From Ectopseudomonas mendocina (GTDB lineage: Bacteria; Pseudomonadota; Gammaproteobacteria; Pseudomonadales; Pseudomonadaceae): a stretch of 41,540 bases of DNA. The DNA is taken from NCBI RefSeq assembly GCF_016008875.1, contig NZ_JADTQG010000026.1, forward strand, positions 1 to 41,540, in the 5' to 3' direction. The notes below the pieces were generated by a model, which saw only the letters and a program-made list of their open reading frames with translations, was not told the DNA's origin and searched no databases. Made by a program: the position numbers and the translations under genes. Shown piece after piece: positions 33,384 through 41,540 of the stretch (position 1 is its first letter; each line of letters begins with the position of its first letter).

Positions 33384-35771
33384 ATGATTTCACGCGCGCC
33401 ACTCGCAGTCCCTGTTCGGCGCCTGGCCAACGGTGCCGAGCTGCGCGCGCAGCAACAGCCCTGGGCGCAGCGGGTAGGGGTGTGCCTGCGGGTGGCGGCG
33501 GGCAGTCATGACGAGCCGCCGGCATATCCGGGCCTGGCGCACTTTCTCGAACACCTGCTGTTTCTCGGTAGCCGCAATTACCCGCGGGATCAGGGGCTGA
33601 TGGCGTTCGTCCAGCGCCATGGCGGGCTGGTCAATGCCTCGACCCAGGCTCGGCACACCGATTTTGTCTGCGAGCTGCCGGCCGAGCAGTTGCAGCCGGC
33701 ACTGGTCCGTCTGTTGGATATGCTCTGCCAGCCGCTGCTGGGTATCGACGCGCAGTTGCGCGAGCGCGAAGTGCTGCACGCCGAATACCTGGCGCGTAGC
33801 CAGGATGCCGATAGCCTCGTTAATCACGCACTGGGCCAGGCGCTGGCCGTCGGGCATCGCTGCAGTGACTTTCTGGCGGGGGATCGCAGCACGCTGCTTG
33901 TCGAGTCCGAGGGGTTTCAGCAGGCGCTGCGTGCGTATCACCAGCGCCACTACCAGGCCAGATATATGTGCCTGACCCTGGTGGGGCCGCAAGTGCCAGA
34001 GCAGTTGCTGGATATCGCCGAGGCGCTGCTTGGGCCATGGCCGAGTGCAGTGATCGAGGCCGATTGCACAGCGGTGGTCGACTTGCTGCCGTTGCGCGCC
34101 TCACGCCTGAGTCTGCAGCACGATCGGCCCGCCGTGCATTTGGGCTTTGCCGCTCAGATCGACGCGTGCCAGTTGCAGGCACCTCTAGAGTTATTGCTGG
34201 ACGCCCTGCATGACCCCGCACCTGGCGGCTTGCTGGCTGGTTTGCGTGAGCGGCAGCTATGTCAGCAATTGCAGGTGCGAGAGTTGTATCGGCATCAGGG
34301 CCAGTGTCTGCTGCGCTTCGATTTTCCCGGCGCCTCGACGGAGCAGGGCCCGGCCTTGCGTGCGGCGGTGCAGAGTTGGGCGGCGCAGCTGCAGGGCCAT
34401 GGACATTGGCCGCAGCGGCTGCAGCGCCACCAGCAGGCTGCAGCGCTCAGATTGTTCGGACACAGCCCATTGGCGCTGGCTCGGCACCTGCAAGCCCCCC
34501 AGCAGGAAAACGACAGCACCTTGCACGCCCTGGCCGCGCTGCTCCGCCAGTTGGCGCAAGGGGACGGTTTGATAGAGCTGCAATGCAGCCAGCGTGCGCA
34601 ATCAGAGTGGCCCGCGACTGGATTGGCGCTACCACTACAGGCCTTGCCGGCCGAGGCGCCGCTACTGTTTGAGCGCGAATGGCAGCTGTGCAGCGATGAG
34701 CCGCTGCTGGACAAGCACACCTCTGCGTCGGCCGTTCTGCCGTTGGCAGGATTGAGGCATTACTCAGGGCAGCCCGAAGGCGGTCCGGCCGCGCTTTACT
34801 GGCGCGGCGCCTGTGCCAGCAGCTTCGATGCAGCGGTCAGCGAAGCCGCCCTGTTGGCGCGTAGCGCTGATCTGCGCTGGCGTGGAGAGCGGCTTGGCAT
34901 TACCAGCCAGCTCAGCGTGAATGCCTCAGGCTGGACCCTGGCCTTGCAGGGGCCTGCGGCGCTGCTGCCGACTTTCAGCGCGCAACTGCTGCCGTTGTTG
35001 TTGGCGCCGGTAAGCGAGCCAGCCGAGCCCTTATCGCAGGGCATGCTATTGCGGATGCTGCTGCAGCGTTTGCCTCAGCTGTGCGAGCTGCCCGCAGCAT
35101 CGACGCTGCAAGGGCTGAGCGTCGGCCTGGACGAGCGAGAGCAGGCACACCTCGCCGAGTTGTGCACGGCGGTCGCCCCCCTGACGGATTTGCCCCCAGC
35201 ATCAGGTGCCTGGAGAGGAATTGACTGGCACGAGGTCCCGCAGCCCGACGCGGATTCGGCACTGCTGCTGTTCTGCCCGCTGCCTGACACCGCAGCTCCT
35301 ACCGAGGCGGCCTGGCGCCTGCTCGGGCAGTTGCTGCAGGGGCGCTTCTACCAGCGGCTGCGGGGTGAGCTGCAACTGGGTTATGCGTTGTTCGCCGGTT
35401 TTCGCCAGGTGCAGGGCAGCAGAGGTCTGCTGTTCGCCTTGCAGTCGCCGGTCTGCGATGCGGCCGGTATCTTCGCTCATATCCACGCCTTTCTCGATGA
35501 GCCGCGCGCGGTGCTCGAAGGGCTGGATGACGCGACGCTGTCGGGCGCCCTTGATGCGTTGCAAGCGACATTGAGTCCGGCCAAGTCTAACCTGGCTCGC
35601 GCCGAGCAGCTGTGGCAGCTGTATCTCGCGGGCTTGCCCGAGGCGCATCCGCAGCAGGTTTCGCAGGCGCTGACGGTGCTGTCCGCGAGCGATCTGCTGC
35701 GCGCGTATAAGCAGTTGCTGCTTGCCCGCGACTGGCGAGTATTGGCCAGCGGAGCTCCGGCGCCCGTCTAG
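33384..35771 (+). CDS. pqqF: Insulinase-family metallopeptidase, probable PqqF
   Basis: The 795-residue M16 peptidase has the zinc motif HFLEH (His53, Glu56, His57) and the distal Glu region REREVLHAEYLAR. The C-terminal half is the diverged inactive M16 repeat, including GRFYQRLRGELQLGYALFAGFRQ. Length and Gln/Leu/Ala-rich style fit Pseudomonas PqqF, which trims the PqqA precursor during PQQ synthesis. No pqqABCDE genes lie in the window, so the name rests on family likeness and the nearby nosP-nahK, which in P. aeruginosa lie near the PQQ-dependent ethanol oxidation genes. Ribosome-binding site GGAGG at 33372-33376. Confidence 0.75.
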   Translation: MISRAPLAVPVRRLANGAELRAQQQPWAQRVGVCLRVAAGSHDEPPAYPGLAHFLEHLLFLGSRNYPRDQGLMAFVQRHGGLVNASTQARHTDFVCELPAEQLQPALVRLLDMLCQPLLGIDAQLREREVLHAEYLARSQDADSLVNHALGQALAVGHRCSDFLAGDRSTLLVESEGFQQALRAYHQRHYQARYMCLTLVGPQVPEQLLDIAEALLGPWPSAVIEADCTAVVDLLPLRASRLSLQHDRPAVHLGFAAQIDACQLQAPLELLLDALHDPAPGGLLAGLRERQLCQQLQVRELYRHQGQCLLRFDFPGASTEQGPALRAAVQSWAAQLQGHGHWPQRLQRHQQAAALRLFGHSPLALARHLQAPQQENDSTLHALAALLRQLAQGDGLIELQCSQRAQSEWPATGLALPLQALPAEAPLLFEREWQLCSDEPLLDKHTSASAVLPLAGLRHYSGQPEGGPAALYWRGACASSFDAAVSEAALLARSADLRWRGERLGITSQLSVNASGWTLALQGPAALLPTFSAQLLPLLLAPVSEPAEPLSQGMLLRMLLQRLPQLCELPAASTLQGLSVGLDEREQAHLAELCTAVAPLTDLPPASGAWRGIDWHEVPQPDADSALLLFCPLPDTAAPTEAAWRLLGQLLQGRFYQRLRGELQLGYALFAGFRQVQGSRGLLFALQSPVCDAAGIFAHIHAFLDEPRAVLEGLDDATLSGALDALQATLSPAKSNLARAEQLWQLYLAGLPEAHPQQVSQALTVLSASDLLRAYKQLLLARDWRVLASGAPAPV

Positions 35772-36092
35772 GCAAGCGCGGCCTCCCACGCATCACCATG
35801 AATCCTGCCCGGAACAGCCTGGCGTTCCGCCATGGCGTCTTCCTGCATTCCTCCTTCCCAACTTCTGCGCGACGCGTAATCGCGCATCTACACCCTAGGA
35901 CTGGCCAGGTACTACGACCTTTCTCCCGCTACCGGTAGCAGGTCGGTCGCGAGCCGGCGGGAGCGGGCCGGTAGCGCCCGGCCAAAGCAGCAGCGAATCG
36001 CTGCCAAGGCAGCGTATGGCCTGCCTGGCTCGCTTTCGATAATCGCCTCCGACACGACTGCCCTGGCGGTCGCCACTCAAGCGGAGAGCGTT
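35772..36092. other. 321-base gap before the porin gene, with dyad symmetry
   Basis: No gene seen. It contains a perfect 12-base palindrome GCTACCGGTAGC (35928-35939), then CCGGTAGC again near 35969-35976 inside a further GC-rich hairpin. These could be regulator sites for the porin. The porin ribosome-binding site (GCGGAGAG) lies about 7 bases before its ATG. Confidence 0.4.
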
Positions 36093-37277
36093 ATGCACAA
36101 CAACAAGATCGCCATCACTCGATTTCTGCCCCTGACCCTGGCCACCGCCGTCGCCCTGGCGACCGCGCAGCAGGCCGCCGCCGAGATCGTCCTGTACGAC
36201 AAGGACGACACCACTTTCTCCACCGACGGTTACATCAATGCCTTCTACGTCAACAGCGATGTGGACCGTGACGGTGAGCAGTTCGACCGCCGTCAGTCGC
36301 GGGTGAAGATGGGCTTTCTGCCCAACTGGATCGGCTTCAACTTCGGCAAGCAGATCGATGATCTGAAACTGACCGGTCGCTCGTCCTTCTGGGTCACCAT
36401 CAATGACAGCGAAACCAATGGCACCGATACCGCCATCGACGTGCGTCAGTTTTACGGCACCGTTTCCAGCCCGGAGTGGGGCGAGGTGCTGGTGGGCAAG
36501 GACTTCGGCCTGTTCTCGCGCTCCAACATCTTCCTCGATGAGCTGCTGGCCGGGTACGGCAACGTCTCCGACACCCTCGGCCTGGTGGACGGCAATGGCG
36601 TGTCCTTCGGCAATATCGGCACCGGCTACCCGTATCCGTTCCCGACCTCGCAGATCACCTACCGTAACAACAACCTGGCCGAAGGCCTGCGCTTTGCGGT
36701 TGGCATCATGGACCCGGTCGACACCAACGACGACAGCCCGACCGGCAAGGCCTACCAGGAAAACCCGCGTTTCGAATCGGAAGTCAGCTACCAGTTCGAT
36801 CTGGGCGGCTCGACCATCTACACCTGGGTCAACGGCGCCTATCAGACCTCCGAAAACACCGACGACACCGTCGACAAGGTCACCTCCAAAGGCCTGGGTT
36901 ATGGCGTGCAGGCCAAGTTCGGCGGCCTGTCGCTGACCGGTTCGGGTTTCCAGGCCAAGGGCATCAACCCGTTCTTCACCAACAACCTGGGCGAGCCGAC
37001 CCTGCGCGATATCGACAGCGACGGTTACCTGCTGCAGGGCTCCTACACCTGGGGCAAGAACCGAGTGGCGCTGTCCTACGGCAAGACCGAGGACGACGGC
37101 AACGGCCTGGGCGTGGCGGCGGACTACGAGACCCGCGGCATCGCCTATTTCCGCACCATCAACGACAACCTCAAGCTGGTCGCCGAGTACAACCAGTACC
37201 AGATCGACGCCGCCGCCGGCAGCGGTCTGAACGAGGACACCGACACCTTCGCCGTGGGTGCCGTGTTGAGCTGGTAA
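36093..37277 (+). CDS. Outer-membrane beta-barrel porin (Gram-negative porin family)
   Basis: The 394-residue protein has a signal peptide (about 1-30, QQAAA/EI) and an acidic, alternating-hydrophobicity sequence of beta strands: FSTDGYINAFYVNSD, RQSRVKMGFLPNWIGF, GKDFGLFSRSNIF, LAEGLRFAVGIM. It ends in a terminal aromatic residue (AVLSW), the BAM recognition feature. It resembles porins found near PQQ-dependent alcohol-oxidation genes in Pseudomonas; the substrate is unknown. It is flanked by its own leader and terminator. Confidence 0.88.
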   Translation: MHNNKIAITRFLPLTLATAVALATAQQAAAEIVLYDKDDTTFSTDGYINAFYVNSDVDRDGEQFDRRQSRVKMGFLPNWIGFNFGKQIDDLKLTGRSSFWVTINDSETNGTDTAIDVRQFYGTVSSPEWGEVLVGKDFGLFSRSNIFLDELLAGYGNVSDTLGLVDGNGVSFGNIGTGYPYPFPTSQITYRNNNLAEGLRFAVGIMDPVDTNDDSPTGKAYQENPRFESEVSYQFDLGGSTIYTWVNGAYQTSENTDDTVDKVTSKGLGYGVQAKFGGLSLTGSGFQAKGINPFFTNNLGEPTLRDIDSDGYLLQGSYTWGKNRVALSYGKTEDDGNGLGVAADYETRGIAYFRTINDNLKLVAEYNQYQIDAAAGSGLNEDTDTFAVGAVLSW

Positions 37278-37291
37278 TCGGTGTTGAAACG

Positions 37292-37325
37292 GGCCGGGCA
37301 GGGGGCGACCTCTGCCCGGCCTTTT
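37292..37325 (+). terminator. Rho-independent terminator of the porin gene
   Basis: Perfect 10-base stem GGCCGGGCAG (37292-37301) / CTGCCCGGCC (37312-37321), loop of 10 bases, then T4; 14 bases after the stop. Confidence 0.9.
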
Positions 37326-37367
37326 GCGTATGCGGCTGATCGACACCTGTCGGAAGGCCTGCCGCTT

Positions 37368-37420
37368 GTAGGGAGGGTGCAACCCGCCGTTTAGCCGTTG
37401 GCGGGCTGCACCCGCCCTAC
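37368..37420. repeat. Paired REP-like inverted repeat, GGGCGGGTG family
   Basis: The left arm starts GTAGGGAGGGTGCAACCCGC (37368-37387) and the right arm ends CTGCACCCGCCCTAC (37406-37420). It is the second copy of the family at 10438-10491, with one change in the left arm. It lies between the porin and nosP. Confidence 0.82.
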
Positions 37421-37598
37421 CTATCGAGATAACGGCCGTCGTCCCATGCACGGCTTGACCAAGATGGCGGTGTGCGCCGCCGTACTGCTTCGCGAGTACG
37501 CCCTACGGATCGACTACCCAGTACTCAAGTAGCATGGGGCGCCTGCGGTCTCCTTCGTAGAATTTCCCCATGATCAGCAGGTGCATTTGGGGCGTGAT

Positions 37599-38762
37599 AT
37601 GGCCTTGGAACAGTCGGAGGGCGTGCTTAGCGCCGTCTCCAGCACGAAGGATGTGGAATTGGCCGCCCAGGAACTGGCACGTCAGCTGATCCATCCCTAT
37701 CTCGGCTTCGTGCTGTTCTTCTGCTCGGCCGAGTACGATCTCGATGGCCTCGGCCAGGCGCTGGAGGCGCACTTCGGTGGCGTCAGCCTGGTCGGCTGTA
37801 CCAGCGCCGGCGAGATTACCCCGCAGGGCTACGGTCGTGGCTGCGTGGTGGCGCTGGGCTTCGATCTGCGCTGCTTCTCCATCGCCAGCGTGCTGATCGA
37901 CGAGATGGAACGCTTCAACCTGCTCGATGCGCAGCATCTGGTTGATGGCCTGGTCAAGGATTGCCGCAGCAACGAGCTGGCCTCGATCAAGGGCCACAGC
38001 TTCGCCCTGACCCTGCTCGACGGACTTTCCAGCCGCGAAGAACTGGTGCTTGGCGCGCTCAGCGCGGCGCTGGGCAGCATCCCGCACTTCGGTGGCTCGG
38101 CTGGCGACGACAACCACCTGACTCACACCCACGTCTATCACGGCGGCCGTTTCCACAGCGGTGCGGCGGTGGTGGTGCTGTTCAACACCTGGCTGGAATT
38201 CGAGGTGTTCAGCACCCACCACATCCAGCCCAGTGCGGAAAAACTGGTGGTGACGCGCGCCGACAGCGCCACGCGCCGGGTATATGAACTCAATGCCGCG
38301 CCGGCCGCGCAGGAATATGCCGAGCTGATCGGCGTGCCGGTCGAGGCGCTGGATCTGCGCGCGTTCGCCGCCTATCCGCTGGCGGTGCGGATCAGCGATC
38401 ACTACTACGTGCGCTCGATCCAGCAGGTGCACGACGACCTCAGCCTGACCTTCTACTGCGCGGTGGAGAACGGCATCGTCCTAACCGCCATGCGCCCGGG
38501 CCCCTTGCTGCCGAACCTGGCGCAGCTGTTCGCCGGGCTGGAGCAGCGCCTCGGTCCGCTGCTGCTGACCATCGGCTGCGACTGCTTCCTGCGCCGCCTG
38601 GAGATCGAGAACGATGGCGGCGTCGAGTCGGTCGCCACACTGCTGCGCCAGCAGCGGGTGATCGGCTTCAACACCTACGGAGAGCAGTTCAATGGCATGC
38701 ACATCAACCAGACCTTCACCGGTGTCGCCATTGGCCGACCTGTTGGGCGTGCCGAGCGCTGA
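37599..38762 (+). CDS. nosP: NosP, FIST-domain haem nitric-oxide sensor
   Basis: The 387-residue protein has a FIST N-terminal domain (about 20-200; VGCTSAGEITPQGYGRGCVVALGF, FGGSAGDDNHL) and a FIST_C domain (about 215-375; GFNTYGEQFNGMHINQTFTGVAI). In P. aeruginosa NosP binds haem, senses nitric oxide and controls the co-encoded kinase NahK, affecting biofilm dispersal. The start is uncertain: this ATG has TTGGGG upstream, but an in-frame GTG at 37581 is possible. The 3' end overlaps the nahK start by 71 bases. Confidence 0.85.
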   Translation: MALEQSEGVLSAVSSTKDVELAAQELARQLIHPYLGFVLFFCSAEYDLDGLGQALEAHFGGVSLVGCTSAGEITPQGYGRGCVVALGFDLRCFSIASVLIDEMERFNLLDAQHLVDGLVKDCRSNELASIKGHSFALTLLDGLSSREELVLGALSAALGSIPHFGGSAGDDNHLTHTHVYHGGRFHSGAAVVVLFNTWLEFEVFSTHHIQPSAEKLVVTRADSATRRVYELNAAPAAQEYAELIGVPVEALDLRAFAAYPLAVRISDHYYVRSIQQVHDDLSLTFYCAVENGIVLTAMRPGPLLPNLAQLFAGLEQRLGPLLLTIGCDCFLRRLEIENDGGVESVATLLRQQRVIGFNTYGEQFNGMHINQTFTGVAIGRPVGRAER

Positions 38763-41334
38763 GCTGCAGGCACGCTGTACGGCGCTGGAGCAGGAAAACG
38801 CCAAGCTCAAGCGCATCAACGCCGCGCTGATCGAACGGGTCGAGTCGATCCACTCCCGTGGCGATGATGCCTACGCGGCCTTCCAGCATTCGGTGGTGCT
38901 GTCCGAACAGGTGCGCGAGCGCACCGACGCGCTGAACCAGGCGATGGCCGAACTGAAATCCAGCAACCAGCTGCTCAGCGATGCGCGGTTGCGCGCCGAG
39001 ACCGCGCACCAGCATTTGATCGACGCCATCGAGAGCATTTCCGACGCCTTCGTGCTGTTCGATGATCGCCAGCGCATCGTGCTGTTCAACAGCCGCTTCA
39101 AGGCATTGTGGGCGCGCAGCCGGGCGCGCATCGGCACCGGCACACGGCTGGAGGAGATCAAGCGCCTGAGCCGCAGCACCGGCCTGGTGGTGGAGGCGCA
39201 ACTGGGCAAGGAGGGCGAGCCGAGCCTGTTCCGCCTGCAGGACGGGCGCTGGGTGCAGGTCAGCGAGCGGCCGACCCGCGAGGGCGGGCTGGTGATCCTC
39301 TACACCGACATCACCGAAGTGAAGCAGAGCGAGGCGCTACGCCGCGAGCAGGCCCTGGCGCAGAAGTCGCGGCTGCTGCAGCGCGCGGTCGACAACCTGT
39401 CGCAGGGCATGGCCATGGTCAATGCCGAAGGCGCGCTGGAGTTGTGGAATCACCGTTTCCTCGAACTCTGCGGCCTGGCGCCGATCAACGCCCATCGGCC
39501 GTTCGCCGAAGTGATGGCGGAAAGCGAACTTGAGCCGCTGACCCCGGACAGCCGCAATGCCACCGGCAAACCGCTGCGCCAGGTGGAGGTGCGCCTGTTC
39601 GACGGGCGCATGCTGGAAGTGCGTACTCATCCGCTGCCCACCGGCGGCTTCGTCAATACCTTCACCGATATCACCGAGCGCCATCGCCAGGCTCAGGCGC
39701 TGAGCGACAGCGAGCGCTGGATTCGCCTGATCACCGACCACGTGCCGGCGCTGATCGCCTACCTGTCGGCCGATCTGGTCTACGAATTCACCAACAAGGT
39801 CTACGAGGAATGGTACTGCTGGCCGCGCGGCGCCATGCTTGGCCAGAGCCTGCGCGAAGTGCACAGCGAGGAGCATTGCCAGCGCCTGGAACCCTACATC
39901 GAATTGGCGCTGTCCGGCGAGAGCGTGACCTTCGAGTTCGCCGAAACCAACCACAACGGCCAGGAGCGCTACATGTTGCGTTCCTACGTGCCCAACCGTC
40001 AGGCCAGCGGCGAAGTGGTCGGCATCTTCGTATTGATCCGCGATATCACCGAGCGCCGCCGCACTGCCGAGGCGCTGCACCAGGCCTACCAGCATCTGGA
40101 GCAGCGCGTGCGCGAGCGTACCGCCGAGCTGACCACGGTGAACGACCAGCTGCGCCGCGAGATCGACGAGCGCACGCAAATGGAGGCGCGTCTGCGCGAA
40201 GCCAAGGGCGAAGCCGAGCAGGCCAACCTGTCCAAGACCAAGTTTCTCGCCGCGGTCAGCCACGACCTGCTTCAACCGCTTAACGCGGCGCGGCTGTTCA
40301 CCAGCGCCCTGTTGGAGAAGAAGGACCTGAGTGGCTGCGCGCCGCTGGTGCGCAACGTCAGCAACTCGCTGGAAGACGTGGAAAGTCTGCTCGGCACCCT
40401 GGTGGACATTTCCAAGCTCGATGCCGGGGTGATCAAGCCCGATATCGCGCCATTCGCCGTCAGCGAACTGCTGGAGAATCTGGCCGCCGAGTATCACCAG
40501 ATCGCCGGTAGCGAGGGTTTGCGCCTGGACTACCTGCCCAGCTCGGCGCTGGTACGCAGCGACGTGCAGCTGCTGGCGCGGATTCTGCGCAACTTCCTCA
40601 GCAACGCCATTCGCTACACCGCCAGCGGGCGCATCCTTCTGGGCTGCCGGCGGCGCGGCAACAGCCTGTCCATCGAGGTCTGGGACACCGGCATCGGCAT
40701 CGCTCAGGACAAGCTGGTGGAGATATTCCAGGAGTTCAAACGCGGCGATAACGTGCAGCGCAAGCAGGACCGCGGCCTGGGCCTGGGCCTGGCGATCGTC
40801 GAGAAGATCGCACGCATGCTCGGTCACCGCATTCGCGTGGCGTCGCAGCAGGGCAGGGGCTCGATGTTCGCCGTCGAGGTGCCGCTGACCCGCCGCGCAC
40901 CGCGCGTGCGCACGGTGCAGGACAGCCCGGATCAATTGCTCGAACGCCTCAGCGGTGCGCGGGTCTGGGTGCTGGATAACGACGCGGCGATCTGCGCCGG
41001 CATGCGCACATTGCTCGAAGGCTGGGGCTGTCGGGTGGTTACCGCCCTGAGTGAAGAAGACCTGGCGCGCCAGGTGGACAACTACCACGCCGAGGCCGAC
41101 CTGCTGATCGCCGACTACCACCTCGACGACGAGCGCAATGGCGTCGACGCGGTGGCGCAGATCAACGCCCGACGCAGCACGCCGCTACCGGCGCTGATGA
41201 TCACCGCCAACTACAGCAACGAGCTCAAGCAGCAAATGCGCGAGCTCGGCCACAGCCTGCTGCACAAACCGGTGCGGCCGATGAAGCTGAAGGCGGCGAT
41301 GAGCCATTTGATGGAGCGTGGGGCAGGGGCTTGA
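38692..41334 (+). CDS. nahK: NahK/ErcS'-type hybrid histidine kinase
   Basis: The 880-residue cytoplasmic kinase has: a coiled coil (about 24-95), three PAS-like domains (about 105-215, 225-340, 345-465), a second coiled coil, a HisKA domain with His524 in AVSHDLLQPLN, an ATPase domain (NFLSNAIRYT, DTGIGI, GLGLGLAIVEK) and a C-terminal receiver with Asp808 (IADYHLDD) and Lys in HKPVRP. NahK phosphorylates HptB to steer the Gac/Rsm and biofilm pathways, and its close relative ErcS' takes part in ethanol oxidation control. The start at 38692 has GGAG 9 bases upstream but overlaps nosP; a GTG at 38749 is an alternative. Confidence 0.9.
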   Translation: MACTSTRPSPVSPLADLLGVPSAELQARCTALEQENAKLKRINAALIERVESIHSRGDDAYAAFQHSVVLSEQVRERTDALNQAMAELKSSNQLLSDARLRAETAHQHLIDAIESISDAFVLFDDRQRIVLFNSRFKALWARSRARIGTGTRLEEIKRLSRSTGLVVEAQLGKEGEPSLFRLQDGRWVQVSERPTREGGLVILYTDITEVKQSEALRREQALAQKSRLLQRAVDNLSQGMAMVNAEGALELWNHRFLELCGLAPINAHRPFAEVMAESELEPLTPDSRNATGKPLRQVEVRLFDGRMLEVRTHPLPTGGFVNTFTDITERHRQAQALSDSERWIRLITDHVPALIAYLSADLVYEFTNKVYEEWYCWPRGAMLGQSLREVHSEEHCQRLEPYIELALSGESVTFEFAETNHNGQERYMLRSYVPNRQASGEVVGIFVLIRDITERRRTAEALHQAYQHLEQRVRERTAELTTVNDQLRREIDERTQMEARLREAKGEAEQANLSKTKFLAAVSHDLLQPLNAARLFTSALLEKKDLSGCAPLVRNVSNSLEDVESLLGTLVDISKLDAGVIKPDIAPFAVSELLENLAAEYHQIAGSEGLRLDYLPSSALVRSDVQLLARILRNFLSNAIRYTASGRILLGCRRRGNSLSIEVWDTGIGIAQDKLVEIFQEFKRGDNVQRKQDRGLGLGLAIVEKIARMLGHRIRVASQQGRGSMFAVEVPLTRRAPRVRTVQDSPDQLLERLSGARVWVLDNDAAICAGMRTLLEGWGCRVVTALSEEDLARQVDNYHAEADLLIADYHLDDERNGVDAVAQINARRSTPLPALMITANYSNELKQQMRELGHSLLHKPVRPMKLKAAMSHLMERGAGA

Positions 41335-41401
41335 GACTGACGTGGGCCCCAGTGCGCACGGCATACCCCACGGACTACCTACGCTGAGGCCGCCACGGTC
41401 C

Positions 41402-41464
41402 CGTAGCCCGGATGCAATCCGGGAAGGATCATGCCGTTCTGCCCCGGATTGCATCCGGGCTACG
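41402..41464. repeat. Perfect paired REP-like inverted repeat, GTAGCCCGGATG family
   Basis: Two perfectly complementary 22-base arms (41402-41423 and 41443-41464) around a 19-base spacer, with GTAGCCCGG at the outer ends. It is the intact version of the copy at 11989-12043. It lies 68 bases after nahK. Confidence 0.9.
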
Positions 41465-41486
41465 ATTCGCTTTGGAGACTAGGGTC

Positions 41487-41536
41487 GTAGGGTGGATGTC
41501 GCTTTTTACATCCACCGCAGCAGTGGATCGGTAGGG
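41487..41536 (+). repeat. REP-like inverted repeat, GGTGGAT family
   Basis: GGTGGATGT (41491-41499) and ACATCCACC (41508-41516) form a perfect 9-base stem around CGCTTTTT, with a GTAG head (41488-41491) and a trailing GTGGATCGGTAGGG. It is the opposite-orientation relative of the repeat at 1-46. Confidence 0.7.
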
Positions 41537-41540
41537 AGTG

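Noticed and set aside
39337..41121. A 594-codon minus-strand open frame opposite nahK
   Set aside because: Antisense shadow in GC-rich DNA; the plus-strand kinase has full domain evidence.

Overview
The window is chromosomal DNA of a Pseudomonas, most likely of the P. mendocina / P. oleovorans / P. alcaliphila group. This is inferred from the high GC, the gene order and the REP repeat types; no rRNA gene is present to place it further. All genes look native and typical in codon use, apart from one AT-rich non-coding stretch near 26.9-27.1 kb.

Layout. 0-7.1 kb: a tail-anchored hypothetical protein, a secreted alpha/beta hydrolase, an operon of aroC, an MFS transporter and a degenerate acireductone dioxygenase (mtnD-like), two small membrane/secreted proteins, and an alkA-ogt alkylation-repair pair. 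7.2-12 kb: rluB, a GGDEF diguanylate cyclase and the ubiG-mupP-yciK operon. 12-14.6 kb: a methylthioadenosine deaminase gene (mtaD) divergent from an mtnA homologue. 14.8-26.4 kb: gyrA and the aromatic-amino-acid 'supraoperon' serC-pheA-hisC-tyrA/aroA(fused)-cmk-rpsA, then ihfB. 27.1-33.2 kb: the complete eight-gene ferri-pyoverdine reduction and iron-handling operon fpvGHJKCDEF. 33.4-41.3 kb: an insulinase-type peptidase resembling PqqF, an outer-membrane porin, and the nosP-nahK (FIST nitric-oxide sensor / hybrid histidine kinase) pair.

Main discovery. The methionine-salvage (Mtn) genes appear catalytically dead yet preserved. The mtnA product has lost four recognised active-site positions (catalytic Cys to Gly166, Gln to Leu205, catalytic Asp to Glu246, Asn to Ser256, all at one constant alignment offset). 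The mtnD product keeps the acireductone dioxygenase length and fold signatures but has lost three of its four metal ligands (Gln97, Gln99 and Cys103 in place of His, His, Glu; only His141 remains). In P. aeruginosa, as I recall it, the aroC-MFS gene pair is followed by mtnB-mtnD-mtnC-alkA. Here mtnB and mtnC are gone and only the altered mtnD remains. The upstream MTA deaminase is intact, so the strain probably removes methylthioadenosine but cannot complete the standard salvage with these copies. Either an alternative route exists or these are repurposed pseudoenzymes.

Other notable points. The fpv operon sits directly after ihfB, which in P. aeruginosa borders the variable O-antigen locus. 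At least four families of REP-like inverted repeats, nearly all with a GTAG head, mark gene boundaries; one supplies the stop codon of mtaD.
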